Position numbers and translations under genes: made by a program. Positions 43,885 to 52,515 of a stretch of DNA of 64,000 bases are shown in pieces; position 1 is the stretch's first letter; each line of letters starts with the position of its first letter. The notes below the pieces were generated by a model. The model had not been told where the DNA came from. It saw nothing but the letters and a program-made list of their open reading frames with translations, and did not search any database. Source of the stretch: AC-32 sp963788215 (GTDB lineage: Bacteria; Actinomycetota; Thermoleophilia; Gaiellales; Gaiellaceae); NCBI GenBank assembly GCA_963788215.1, contig CAWBFX010000003.1, forward strand, positions 248,001 through 312,000, read 5' to 3'.

Positions 43885-44073
43885 ATGGCGACGAGGAACT
43901 ACCGGAAGCTGACCGCTGACGACGAGGCTCGGCACGAGCGGATCATGGCGATGACGCGGGAGCGGATCGCGTACCACGAGGCGAAAGCCCGCGAGGCAGA
44001 CGAGAGGCGCGCTCAACGGGGGCTCTTCAGCCGCATCCAGCGCTCGGTACGCGCGGCGCGCGCCGCCTGGTAG
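43885..44073 (+). CDS. Small charged helical protein of unknown function
   Basis: A 62-residue protein, MATRNYRKLTADDEARHERI and AYHEAKAREADERRAQRG in one long charged helix, then FSRIQRSVRAARAAW. ATG at 43885 is placed by a strong GGAGGAGG (43874-43881) just upstream. It is convergent with uvrB, whose stop lies four bases beyond. The product is probably soluble and may bind nucleic acid or a partner; no family recognised. Confidence 0.7.
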   Translation: MATRNYRKLTADDEARHERIMAMTRERIAYHEAKAREADERRAQRGLFSRIQRSVRAARAAW

Positions 44074-44076
44074 GCG

Positions 44077-46083
44077 CTAGGCCGGGGCCTGGGCGGCGGC
44101 CTGTAGCTCCCGCCGCAGGTCCTTGATCTCGTCTCGAAGCTTGGCCGCGTACTCGAAGCGGAGCTCCTCGGCGGCGGCGTACATCTCCTCCTCTAGCTGG
44201 ATCACGAGCTTCTCGAGCTCGGCCGGCGCCATCCCCTCGACCTCGCGCTTGCCGCGGCGGCGGCGCCCCGGCACCGTCGGCGACTCGAGCGCCAGGAACT
44301 CGGCGATGTCGGAGACGCCCTTCACGATCGACTCCGGCGTGATCCCGTGCTCCTCGTTGTACGCGAGCTGCTTCACGCGGCGGCGGTCGGTCTCGTCGAG
44401 CGCACCCTGGATCGCCTCGGTCAGCTTGTCGGCGTAGAGCAGAACCTTGCCGTTGACGTTCCGCGCTGCGCGGCCGATCGTCTGGATCAGCGCCGTCTTG
44501 CCGCGCAGGAAGCCCTCCTTGTCGGCGTCCAGCACGGCCACCAGGGAGACCTCCGGCAGGTCGAGCCCCTCTCGGAGCAGGTTGACGCCGACGAGCACGT
44601 CGTACTCGCCGAGCCGCAGCTCCCGGATGATCTGGATCCGCTCGAGGGTGTCGATCTCGGAGTGCAGGTAGCGCGCCTTCACGCCCGACTCGAGCAGGTA
44701 GTCGGTCAGGTCCTCGGCCATCTTCTTCGTCAACGTGGTGACGAGGACGCGCTCGCCGACCTCCTCGCGGCGGCGGATCTCGTTCAGGAGGTCGTCGATC
44801 TGGTTCTTCGTCGCGCGCAGCTCGACCTCGGGGTCGACGACCCCGGTCGGCCGGATGAGCTGCTCGGTGATGCGCGTCGAGTGGCGCAGCTCGAAAGGCC
44901 CCGGCGTCGCCGAGACGAACACGAGCTGCGGCACCTTCCCGAGGAACTCGTCGAAGCGGAGCGGCCGGTTGTCGAGCGCGGACGGGAGCCGGAAGCCGTA
45001 GTCGACCAGCGTCTGCTTGCGCGAGCGGTCGCCCTCGTACATGCCCCCGAGCTGCGGCACGGTCTGATGCGACTCGTCCACGAACACCACGAAGTCGTTC
45101 GGGAAGTAGTCGAGCAGCGTGAAGGGATGCGTCCCGGGCGCGCGGCCTTCGAGGATCCGTGAGTAGTTCTCGATCCCGTTGCAGAAGCCGAGCTCCTGCA
45201 GCATCTCGAGGTCGTACTCGGTGCGCTGCCGCAGGCGGTGTGCCTCGAGCATCTTGTTCTCGGCCTCGAGCTCCTTGATCCGCTCCTCGAGCTCGTGCTT
45301 GATCTCGCCCACCGCCCGTTCGACCGTCGGTTGCGAGGTGACGTACTCCGTGGCCGGCCAGATCGCGATGTTGTCGAGCTTCGCGTGGATCTCGCCCGTG
45401 AGCGGGTCGAAGTGCGTGACCTGCTCGACCTCGTCGCCGAAGAACGAGATCCGGTACGCCGTCTCCTGGTTCGCGGGCTGCACCTCGACGACGTCGCCCT
45501 TGACGCGGAAGCGGCCGCGGCCGAGGACGGCATCGTTGCGCACGTACTGCGAGGCGATCAGCTTGCGCAGCATCAGGTCGCGGTCGTGCTCCTCGCCGAC
45601 CTCGAGATAGATCATCCGCTCGCGCCACTCCTCGGGCGAGCCGAGGCCGTAGATGCAGGACACCGACGCGACGACGATCACGTCGCGGCGCGTGAACAGC
45701 GCCGAGGTTGCCGCGAGCCTCAGCCGCGCGATGTCGTCGTTCTGCGAGGAGTCCTTCTCGATGTAGAGGTCCGCCTGAGGGACGTACGCCTCAGGCTGGT
45801 AGTAGTCGTAGTAGGAGACGAAGTACTCGACCGCGTTGTGCGGGAAGAACTCGCGCAGCTCGTTGCAGAGCTGGGCGGCGAGCGTCTTGTTGTGCGCGAT
45901 CAGGAGGGTCGGCTTCTGCACCTCCTCGACGATCCACGCCATCGTCGCCGTCTTGCCGGTTCCGGTCGCCCCGAGCATGGTCTGATAGCGCTCTCCTTCG
46001 CGCAGGCCCGCGGACAGCTCGGCGATCGCCTGTGGCTGGTCGCCGGTGGGCCGATAGATATCCGAGGTTTTGAACTCCGGCAT
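44077..46083 (-). CDS. uvrB: Excinuclease ABC subunit B
   Basis: A 668-residue UvrB. Walker A GATGTGKTATMAW at 38-50, the beta-hairpin YDYYQPEAYVPQADLYIEKD near 93-112, VDESHQTVPQ (helicase motif II), ATKNQIDDLLNEIRRR, VGVNLLREGLDLPEVSLVA and the R-finger segment TIGRAARNVNGKV, then a C-terminal UVR motif (LEKLVIQLEEEMYAAAEELRFEYAAKLRDEI) for UvrC. It verifies damage and recruits UvrC; uvrC is not in the window. ATG at 46083 gives MPEFKTSDIYRPTGDQ. Confidence 0.97.
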   Translation of the reverse strand: MPEFKTSDIYRPTGDQPQAIAELSAGLREGERYQTMLGATGTGKTATMAWIVEEVQKPTLLIAHNKTLAAQLCNELREFFPHNAVEYFVSYYDYYQPEAYVPQADLYIEKDSSQNDDIARLRLAATSALFTRRDVIVVASVSCIYGLGSPEEWRERMIYLEVGEEHDRDLMLRKLIASQYVRNDAVLGRGRFRVKGDVVEVQPANQETAYRISFFGDEVEQVTHFDPLTGEIHAKLDNIAIWPATEYVTSQPTVERAVGEIKHELEERIKELEAENKMLEAHRLRQRTEYDLEMLQELGFCNGIENYSRILEGRAPGTHPFTLLDYFPNDFVVFVDESHQTVPQLGGMYEGDRSRKQTLVDYGFRLPSALDNRPLRFDEFLGKVPQLVFVSATPGPFELRHSTRITEQLIRPTGVVDPEVELRATKNQIDDLLNEIRRREEVGERVLVTTLTKKMAEDLTDYLLESGVKARYLHSEIDTLERIQIIRELRLGEYDVLVGVNLLREGLDLPEVSLVAVLDADKEGFLRGKTALIQTIGRAARNVNGKVLLYADKLTEAIQGALDETDRRRVKQLAYNEEHGITPESIVKGVSDIAEFLALESPTVPGRRRRGKREVEGMAPAELEKLVIQLEEEMYAAAEELRFEYAAKLRDEIKDLRRELQAAAQAPA

Positions 46084-46101
46084 GAGGCCAAGGGTACCCG
46101 T

Positions 46102-46560
46102 GTGATAGTGGAAACCGAATCGCCCCCGTACGGCGCGTACGCGGCGATCATGGGCGTCTTCGCCGGTGGGCTCGCGGTCGCCGGCGGGCTCGCGCGCGTG
46201 CTCGATCGCAACCCCGCGTGCCAGACCCCGCTCGACCTCGTCGTGCTCTCGGCGGCCTCGTTCAAGGCCGCGCGGACGCTCGCCCGCGACGAGGTCACGA
46301 GCTTCATCCGCCAGCCGTTCGTCCGCGGCGAGGCGCACGAGGGCGGCGAGGAGCCCGTCGAGGGCGGAGTCCACCAGGCGGTCGGCGAGCTGATCACGTG
46401 CTCGCGCTGCGCGGGCACCTGGGCCGCGGCCGGGCTCGCGACGACGCAGATCCTGTCGCCGCGCTTCGGGCGGCTGCTCACCTGGTCGCTCGCTGCTGCG
46501 GGCGCGAACGACTTCCTGCAGGCGGCGTTCGCCGCGCTCACCTCCGCCTCAGACGACTAG
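46102..46560 (+). CDS. DUF1360 membrane protein
   Basis: A 152-residue protein: AAIMGVFAGGLAVAGGLA (first helix), LDLVVLSAASFKAARTLARDEVTSFIRQPFVRG, the CSRCAGTWAAAG motif with paired cysteines and the final LLTWSLAAAGANDFLQAAFAAL. DUF1360 proteins are small membrane proteins of unknown role, often near sporulation genes in firmicutes. GTG at 46102 follows AAGG eight bases upstream. Divergent from uvrB by 18 bases; the stop overlaps the convergent MFS1 stop by four. Confidence 0.8.
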   Translation: MIVETESPPYGAYAAIMGVFAGGLAVAGGLARVLDRNPACQTPLDLVVLSAASFKAARTLARDEVTSFIRQPFVRGEAHEGGEEPVEGGVHQAVGELITCSRCAGTWAAAGLATTQILSPRFGRLLTWSLAAAGANDFLQAAFAALTSASDD

Positions 46561-47786
46561 ATTGGTTCGGCCAGCTCGCTCAGGTCCGGCGCCGCGCGGA
46601 TCGACGGGCTGAGGGACGCCCACACGGCGATCCCGGCGAACCAGGCCGTCAGGATCAGGTCGGTCTGGCGAGTCGAGAGCACGGCCAGGAGCAACCCGGC
46701 CAGCAGCGGGCCGAGCGGCGCTCCGAGCTGCGCCAGCATGCGCGCCACGCTGTTCACGCGTCCCTGCAGCCGGTCCGGGACCATCGCGACGCGGTACCCG
46801 AGGATGACGGCGTTCAGCGAAGGGTTCAGCAGCGCGAGCGGGACCACGCCTGCGACGAGCAGGTACACGTCGGGGTGTACGGCGTAGAGGCCGATGCCCA
46901 GGCCGAGCCAGAAGGTCGCGAGCAGGATCGTCCGCATCCCGAGCAGCTGCTGGATGCGCGGCGAGATGAGCGAGCCGACGAGCGAGAGCCCTCCGTAGAT
47001 CGCGATCAGCGTCCCGATCGCGGCCGGGCTCAGGCCCTGGCGCTTCCCCGCCACGACCACGAAGAGGTAGAGCGCGTTCCCCCCGAGGTTCGTGAAGGCG
47101 AAGAGGAGCGAGCACATCCGCAGGAACGGCTGGCCCCACAGCCAGGTGAACCCCTCGGCCAGCTGCGCGCGCACGAGACCTGCCACCTCGGTGCGCTCCT
47201 CCTGGAACGGCGTCCGCATGAGGACGACCGAGACGAGCGAGGCCGTGTAGGAGACGGCGTCGGCGACGAACGGGAGGGCGCGGCCGAGGCCGAAGAGGAA
47301 GCCGCCGAGCGGAGGCCCGGCGAGCACGACCGTGGAGAACCTCGCCTGCTCGGCGGCGAACGCGCGGGGGAGCTGCGCCCTGGGCACCACCGATCGCAGC
47401 GCCCCGACCTCGGCGATGTTGAAGAACGCGAACATCGTGCCGTCGACGAAGGCGACGGCCATGATCAGCGCGAACTGCGCGCTGCCGGCGGCGACCGCGG
47501 CGGCGAGCCCGCCGAGCGCCAGCGCCCGCACGACGTCGGAGACGATCATGATCCGCCTCCGGTCGAGGCGGTCGGCGAGCAGCCCTGCGGGCAGGACGAA
47601 GAGCGGGTAGGGAAGGATTCCCGCGAAGGCCACCAGGCCCGCCTTCGCCGGGGAATGGGTCAGCGAGAGCGTGAGCAGCGGGTAGGCGATCGCCGACGCC
47701 TGGTTGCCGAGCGTCGACAGGAGCTGCCCGGACTGCAGCAGCATGAAGTCGCGGTTCTGCCGCAGCGGGAGCGGCGTCTCGCTCAC
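46557..47786 (-). CDS. MFS exporter 1 (EntS-like), last gene of the DUF4097-MFS operon
   Basis: A 409-residue major facilitator protein of the 12-helix, EntS/MFS_3 class. DFMLLQSGQLLSTLGNQASAIA opens helix 1, and GLLADRLDRRRIMIVSDVV is the motif-A loop between helices 2 and 3; the middle loop is PFQEERTEVAGLVRAQLAEG and the second half opens FLRMCSLLFAFTNLGGNAL. MFS_3 proteins export siderophores or hydrophobic drugs with protons. It follows MFS2 with a 15-base gap and ends next to the DUF1360 gene. Substrate unknown. Confidence 0.88.
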   Translation of the reverse strand: MSETPLPLRQNRDFMLLQSGQLLSTLGNQASAIAYPLLTLSLTHSPAKAGLVAFAGILPYPLFVLPAGLLADRLDRRRIMIVSDVVRALALGGLAAAVAAGSAQFALIMAVAFVDGTMFAFFNIAEVGALRSVVPRAQLPRAFAAEQARFSTVVLAGPPLGGFLFGLGRALPFVADAVSYTASLVSVVLMRTPFQEERTEVAGLVRAQLAEGFTWLWGQPFLRMCSLLFAFTNLGGNALYLFVVVAGKRQGLSPAAIGTLIAIYGGLSLVGSLISPRIQQLLGMRTILLATFWLGLGIGLYAVHPDVYLLVAGVVPLALLNPSLNAVILGYRVAMVPDRLQGRVNSVARMLAQLGAPLGPLLAGLLLAVLSTRQTDLILTAWFAGIAVWASLSPSIRAAPDLSELAEPI

Positions 47787-47801
47787 GGAGCCATCGCTGG
47801 G

Positions 47802-49025
47802 CTACTGCGGCGCGGAGGTCGGGACTGCCTGCAACGCCGTCTCGCTGCGAAGCGCCATCACTGCGAACGGGATTGCGGCGGCGAGCTGGCCGGCCGCGAC
47901 GATCAGGAAGACGGGGTACGGGCCGAAGGCCTGGAGCAGCGGCCCGCCCAGGAAGAGGCCGAGCGGGCCGGCGAGCAGCGCGAACGTCAGCACCGCGGTC
48001 ATCACCTTGGCACGCAGCGCCTCAGGCGTCCGCATCGTGATCACGCCGATCAGCGGCGCGTTCACGAGCGGCCCGAACAGCGACGACACGAAGAGGACGA
48101 GCACGACGCCCCAGACCGGCAGGTGCAGCGCGAGCAGCGGGAGCGGGAGCGCGAGCCCCACGAGGGCGCATGCGCCGAGCCGGACCGGGTCGAACCTCGG
48201 GACGATCTTCACGGCGATGACGCTGCCGACGACCGCCCCCGCGCCGAATGCCGCGAAGAAGACGCCGGCCACGCGCGAGCTGCCGCCGAACTCCTGGAAG
48301 GCGAGCACCGGCAGCGAGAGCGCCATCAGCTGGGCGAGCGCGTTGAGCACGAGCGCCGTCGGCAGCAGGCGCCGCATGAGCGGGTCGCGCAGGAGGAAGC
48401 GCACGCCGGAGAGGACGCCGCGCCCTTCGTCGCCGGCCGGCAGCGGCGGGCGGTACGGCACGAACAGCGCGAGCGTCAGGAACGAGAACAGGAAGCTGGC
48501 GGCGTCGAGGTAGAGCACATTCGGCGCGCCGAAGAACGGAATGAGCACGCCGGCCAGCGACGGGCCGATCAGCGCCGTCGTTCGCTGCGCGCCCTCGACG
48601 AACGCGTTCGCCTGGGCGACGGTCTGCTCGTCGTCGCCGACGAGCTCCGGCAGGATCAGCCGCTGCGCCGAGAAGTGCGGCGCCAGGAAGCAGCCGATCA
48701 GGAACACGATCCCGAGCAGGACCCCGAACGAGAGCATGCCTGCGGAGTGCAGGAGCGGGATCGACACCATCAGCGGCGCCCGCGCCCCGTCCGCGACCAT
48801 CATCGTCCTGCGCGCCCCGAGCTTCCCGACAAGCGCGCCACTGGGAATGCCGAAGAGCCCGATCGGCAGCAGCTCGACGCCGAGGACGATCCCCATCTTC
48901 GACGCCGAGCCGGTCGTGACGAGCACGAACCACGGCAGGGCCAGGTAGGTCATCTGCGAGCCGAGCGACGAGACGACCTCGGCGGTCAGCAGGGGGCCGA
49001 GGCCGGGGCGCCGCAACAGGCTCAC
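47802..49025 (-). CDS. MFS exporter 2
   Basis: A 407-residue, 12-helix MFS protein beginning VSLLRRPGLGPLLTAEVVSS. Motif A reads GALVGKLGARRTMMVADGAR. It is clearly paralogous to MFS3 (shared MTWLALPWFVLVTTGSASK-like segment and ADGARAPLM). GTG at 49025 overlaps the MFS3 stop by four bases (GTGA), so the two are coupled. Likely an efflux pump; substrate unknown. Confidence 0.87.
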   Translation of the reverse strand: MSLLRRPGLGPLLTAEVVSSLGSQMTYLALPWFVLVTTGSASKMGIVLGVELLPIGLFGIPSGALVGKLGARRTMMVADGARAPLMVSIPLLHSAGMLSFGVLLGIVFLIGCFLAPHFSAQRLILPELVGDDEQTVAQANAFVEGAQRTTALIGPSLAGVLIPFFGAPNVLYLDAASFLFSFLTLALFVPYRPPLPAGDEGRGVLSGVRFLLRDPLMRRLLPTALVLNALAQLMALSLPVLAFQEFGGSSRVAGVFFAAFGAGAVVGSVIAVKIVPRFDPVRLGACALVGLALPLPLLALHLPVWGVVLVLFVSSLFGPLVNAPLIGVITMRTPEALRAKVMTAVLTFALLAGPLGLFLGGPLLQAFGPYPVFLIVAAGQLAAAIPFAVMALRSETALQAVPTSAPQ

Positions 49026-50260
49026 GCGGCGGCCTCGAGCGGCTCGACCTCGCGGCGGCGACCGAGCTCGCGCACGGATGCGGTCGCGACGATGGCCATC
49101 GTCAGAGTCTGCACCGCCGCGAAGCCGATCATCACCGGTTTCGTCCCGAACGCGTCCAGGATCGGCCCGGCCAGGAACAGCCCGAGCGGATTGACGACTG
49201 CCCAGCCGACCATCGTCGTGGTCAGCACGTTCGCCCGCAGCTTTGGCGGGACCCGCACGGTCGAGATGGTGTGCAGGCTCGGATTCACCAACCCGTTGGC
49301 AATCCCCGACAGGAGGATCGCGACCGAGTAGCCGGCCGCGGGCAAGTCGAACCAGAGCAGCCAGAGCGGCAGGGCCTGGAACATCACGAACATGGCGATG
49401 ATCGTGAGCCCGTCCAGGCGGCGGGCCAGGTAGCGGAACGCGACGACGTTCCCTACCAGCGCGCCCACTCCGAACGAGGCAATCAGCCAGCCCGCGATCC
49501 AGGGGTGGTGGCCGAAGCGGGTCAGCACGAGGACAGGCACGGAGATGAAGAACGCCGTCCAGGCCGCGTCGCCGAGCGCGAACGCCGGCCACCACACGCG
49601 AAGCAGCGGATCGCGGGCGACGAAGCGCAGGCCCACGCGGATGCTGCGGTCCTCCTCGTCTTGCGGCAGCGGCGGCCTGCGAGGGACGAACCCGGCGACC
49701 AGGACGACGGCGACGACGTAGGTGGCCGCGTCGATCACGAGCACCGAGGTGGCGCCCATGAACCCGATCAGGAGCCCGCCGAGAGCCGGCCCGGCGAGCA
49801 TCGTCGTGCGGGTGGCCCCCTGGAAGAGCGCGTTTGCCTCCGTGAGCCGCTTCTCGTCCTCGCCGAGCAGCTCCGGAACGATCACCTTCTGCGCGGCGAA
49901 GTAGGGCGCCGTCAGCGCGCCGAGCGCGAACGCGACCACCAGCAGGACTCCGAACGAGAGGTCGCCCGTCCAGTGGAGCACCGGGATGACGAGCATCAGC
50001 GGTGCTCGCGCCCCGTCGCAGAGCATCATCGTCCTCCGCGCGCCGAGCCGGCCAAGCACGCGCCCGCCCGGCAGCCCGAGGAGCGCGAGCCCGATCACTT
50101 CCGCCGCGGCCACGAATGTCGTCTTCGTCGCCGAGCCGGTCGTCACGAGTACGAACCAGGGCAGCGCGAGCCAGGTCATCTGGGCGCCGGTCGTCGAGAC
50201 GACCTCGGCGATGAGCAGGGCGACGACCGAGCGGTCGCGGAGAAGATCGCTCCGGCTCAC
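49022..50260 (-). CDS. MFS exporter 3
   Basis: A 412-residue, 12-helix MFS protein: RSVVALLIAEVVSTTGAQMT, GGRVLGRLGARRTMMLCDGARA (motif A) and a C-terminal half starting about residue 220. The N-terminal half is the closest relative of MFS2 in the window. GTG at 50260 overlaps the MFS4 stop by four bases. Third exporter in the four-gene set. Confidence 0.87.
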   Translation of the reverse strand: MSRSDLLRDRSVVALLIAEVVSTTGAQMTWLALPWFVLVTTGSATKTTFVAAAEVIGLALLGLPGGRVLGRLGARRTMMLCDGARAPLMLVIPVLHWTGDLSFGVLLVVAFALGALTAPYFAAQKVIVPELLGEDEKRLTEANALFQGATRTTMLAGPALGGLLIGFMGATSVLVIDAATYVVAVVLVAGFVPRRPPLPQDEEDRSIRVGLRFVARDPLLRVWWPAFALGDAAWTAFFISVPVLVLTRFGHHPWIAGWLIASFGVGALVGNVVAFRYLARRLDGLTIIAMFVMFQALPLWLLWFDLPAAGYSVAILLSGIANGLVNPSLHTISTVRVPPKLRANVLTTTMVGWAVVNPLGLFLAGPILDAFGTKPVMIGFAAVQTLTMAIVATASVRELGRRREVEPLEAAA

Positions 50261-51549
50261 GCTTCCATCTCCGGCAACTCGCGCAGGCGCATCAGTGGCG
50301 AGGGCAGCAGCCAGAGCACTCCGGCCAGCGCGCCCGCCCAGCCGATCCAGAGCGTCGTCCGCAGGCCGATCCAGGCGCCGAGGAGCCCGCCGACCAGCGA
50401 CCCGATCGGGCGCACGCCGTAGTTCACGACCATGTACGCGCCGGAGACGCGGGCGCGCAGCCGGTCAGGGACCAGCGCCGCCTTGATCGCGTTGATGTTG
50501 ATGTCGAGCACCATCACGCCGAAGCCGGAGGCGAACTCGGCCAGGAACAGGCAGCCAAGCACCACCGGGCGTGGGCCGCCGGCCAGCGGCACCAGCACGA
50601 GCGGCGCCGGGAAGAGCGCCGAGCCGAGCACGAAGGCCGGCCCGATCCCGATCCGCCCGGCGATCCGGGATGCGAAGACTGCGCCGAGTACGCCTCCGAC
50701 CGCTCCGGCGCCCAGCACGAGCCCGAGCGCGCCTGCCTTGACGCCGAGCTCCTTGGTCGCGTAGAGGATGAAGAGCGCCCAGAAGACGAAGTTGAAGAAG
50801 TTGATCGTCGAGGTCGCGAGCAGCGAGCTCCTGATGACGTTCGACCCGCGGATGTAGCGGATGCCCGACTTGACGTGACCTCGCTCCGCGGGCTCGGTGG
50901 GCGGCTCGACCGGGGAGATCGAGCGCAGCGTCAGCGCCGAGACGACGAACGAGACGGCGTCCACGACGAGCGCGATCGGCGCCGAGAACGCCTGCACGAG
51001 GGCGCCGCCCACGCTCGGGCCGGCGACGTACGAGAAGGCGCGGCTGCCGTGCAGCAGCGACCCGGCCTCGAGGTACCGCTCGCGTGGCACCAGCGAGACG
51101 AACAGCGTCGAGTACGACACGTTGAAGAGGACGCTCAGCGCGCCGACGAGGAATCCGACGACGTAGAGCTGCGCCAGCGTGAGCGCGCCGAGCGCGAAGG
51201 CGACGGGGATCGTCGCCAGCAGCGCAGCGCGGCCGACGGCGGTCGCGATCATCGTCTGGCGCCTGCGGCCGCGGCGGTCGACCCATGCACCCGCGTGGAG
51301 CGAGAACAGGAGGTTCGGCGCCAGCGCGGCTGCCCCGAGGAAGCCCATCTGGGCCGCGCTCGCGTGCAGCTCGAGCACGGCGACCAGCGGCAGGGCGATC
51401 AGCGTGATCTGGTCGCCGAAGAGGGACACGGTCTCGCCGGCCCAGAAGCGCCGGAAGTCGCGCTCGGCCAGGACCTCCGGAACCCGCATAAGGGGAAGCC
51501 GGAGCCGCCGCGCAACCGGCGCGGCGAGGGTGGAGCCGAGCGGTCTCAC
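50257..51549 (-). CDS. MFS exporter 4, first of the array
   Basis: A 430-residue, 12-helix MFS protein with an extra basic N-terminus (MRPLGSTLAAPVARRLRLPL) before DFRRFWAGETVSLFGDQITL, motif A GAWVDRRGRRRQTMIATAVG and the distinctive DININAIKAALVPDRLRARVSG. It is more like the multidrug EntS/macrolide-efflux group than MFS1-3. ATG at 51549 overlaps the DUF4097 stop by four bases, so it is coupled to the cell-surface-like protein. Confidence 0.87.
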   Translation of the reverse strand: MRPLGSTLAAPVARRLRLPLMRVPEVLAERDFRRFWAGETVSLFGDQITLIALPLVAVLELHASAAQMGFLGAAALAPNLLFSLHAGAWVDRRGRRRQTMIATAVGRAALLATIPVAFALGALTLAQLYVVGFLVGALSVLFNVSYSTLFVSLVPRERYLEAGSLLHGSRAFSYVAGPSVGGALVQAFSAPIALVVDAVSFVVSALTLRSISPVEPPTEPAERGHVKSGIRYIRGSNVIRSSLLATSTINFFNFVFWALFILYATKELGVKAGALGLVLGAGAVGGVLGAVFASRIAGRIGIGPAFVLGSALFPAPLVLVPLAGGPRPVVLGCLFLAEFASGFGVMVLDININAIKAALVPDRLRARVSGAYMVVNYGVRPIGSLVGGLLGAWIGLRTTLWIGWAGALAGVLWLLPSPLMRLRELPEMEA

Positions 51550-52409
51550 GCCCGCTTGACCCTGATGTCGCCGCTCATCGTGTCGGCGCGGAGCTCGATG
51601 TGCGGGGCGTCGCCCTCGGGCGGCGTCTCGGAGACTGGAAGCTCGGAGCGGACATCGCCGCTGCGCGAGCGGGCGTCGACGTGCAGAGTCGAGCCCTCGC
51701 GGATCCCAATCTCGAGATCGCCGGATGCCGACTTGAGGGTCACGCGGCCCTCGACGGCGCTCCCGATCACCTGGTCGCCCGAGGCCGTGTTGACGTTCAC
51801 GGACGAGCGGGCTTCCTGGACGATCACGTCGCCGGAGGCGCTGTTGGCCTCGACGCTTCCGCCCGCCGAGCGGAGCAGGAGGTCGCCGGAGGCCGAGTTG
51901 AGCTTGGCGTCTCCGGTCACGGAGTCGACGCGCTGGTCGCCCGAGGCGGTGTTCAGGCGCGCCTCGCCGCTGATCGACCTGACGGTGATGTCGCCGCTCG
52001 CGGCGTTGATCCTCGCCTCTCCGACCTCGTCGAGCTCGACGTCCCCCGAGCCGGTCTGGACCTCGACCGACCCATACCGGCCGCGGGCCTCGACGTCGCC
52101 CGAGCCGCTCTTGGCGTCGATGTCGGCGCCGTCGGGGCAGCGGACGTCGATCCGGATCTCTGCGCCCCGGGAGAACCCGAAGCCGCGGCCGCGGTCGCGG
52201 ATCTCGGCGACGACCTCGTACACGCCGCCGCGCTCGCGAAGCTCGAGGCGGGCGTTCTCGATCGCCTCGCGGGTCGCGTCGTTGTCCCGCAGCGGCTCGA
52301 GCGAGACGACGGTCTGGCCGTCCTCGCCGCTCGTCAGCCTGATCTCGCCTGCCCCGAGCCGCAGCTCGGTGCGAACCTTGCCCGGCGTCTGGAAGGTCTC
52401 GGTTCTCAT
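51546..52409 (-). CDS. DUF4097 beta-helix repeat protein
   Basis: A 287-residue protein with no signal peptide or membrane helix. From about residue 100 it is built of repeats of about 19 residues ending in S-A/G-S-G-D: AKSGSGDVEA, QTGSGDVEL, NAASGDITV, NTASGDQRV, NSASGDLLL, NSASGDVIV, NTASGDQVI, KSASGDLEI. This is the DUF4097 right-handed beta-helix fold. It probably acts as a cytoplasmic scaffold or sensor. Starts by ATG overlapping the mini-gene stop (ATGA), and precedes the MFS array, so it may regulate or couple transport. Function of the family is unproven. Confidence 0.85.
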   Translation of the reverse strand: MRTETFQTPGKVRTELRLGAGEIRLTSGEDGQTVVSLEPLRDNDATREAIENARLELRERGGVYEVVAEIRDRGRGFGFSRGAEIRIDVRCPDGADIDAKSGSGDVEARGRYGSVEVQTGSGDVELDEVGEARINAASGDITVRSISGEARLNTASGDQRVDSVTGDAKLNSASGDLLLRSAGGSVEANSASGDVIVQEARSSVNVNTASGDQVIGSAVEGRVTLKSASGDLEIGIREGSTLHVDARSRSGDVRSELPVSETPPEGDAPHIELRADTMSGDIRVKRA

Positions 52410-52504
52410 CGCCGGCGCCTCCCCGCCGGGCGAACCGGCGGGCGCTGCGGCCTGTTGTCGACCCGCACTTCCACGTGGCCGAACGGGATGGGATAGAAGG
52501 CCAT
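52406..52504 (-). CDS. 32-residue mini-protein with PFGHVEVR motif, coupled to DUF4097 gene
   Basis: An ATG at 52504 opens a 33-codon frame: MAFYPIPFGHVEVRV, then a Pro/Arg-rich tail RPAGRRRR, ending in TGA that overlaps the DUF4097 start (ATGA). A GGGGAGGA ribosome-binding site lies three bases upstream. The core PFGHVEVR occurs again in the next gene, the RHH-type regulator (KLPFGHVEVRLT), but with four synonymous codon changes, so the peptide, not the DNA, is conserved. It may be a small regulatory peptide or a duplicated binding surface. Too short for standard gene finders. Confidence 0.6.
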   Translation of the reverse strand: MAFYPIPFGHVEVRVDNRPQRPPVRPAGRRRR

Positions 52505-52515
52505 GGTTCCTCCCC

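Noticed and set aside
46218..49331. 1037-codon plus-strand open frame rich in Arg, Glu and His
   Set aside because: It runs antisense to MFS1, MFS2 and part of the DUF1360 gene, has repeat-like charged composition and no domain; it is a high-GC shadow.
51700..52100. Regular short repeats resembling a CRISPR array
   Set aside because: They are coding repeats of the DUF4097 beta helix with variable spacing and no spacer structure; no cas genes nearby.
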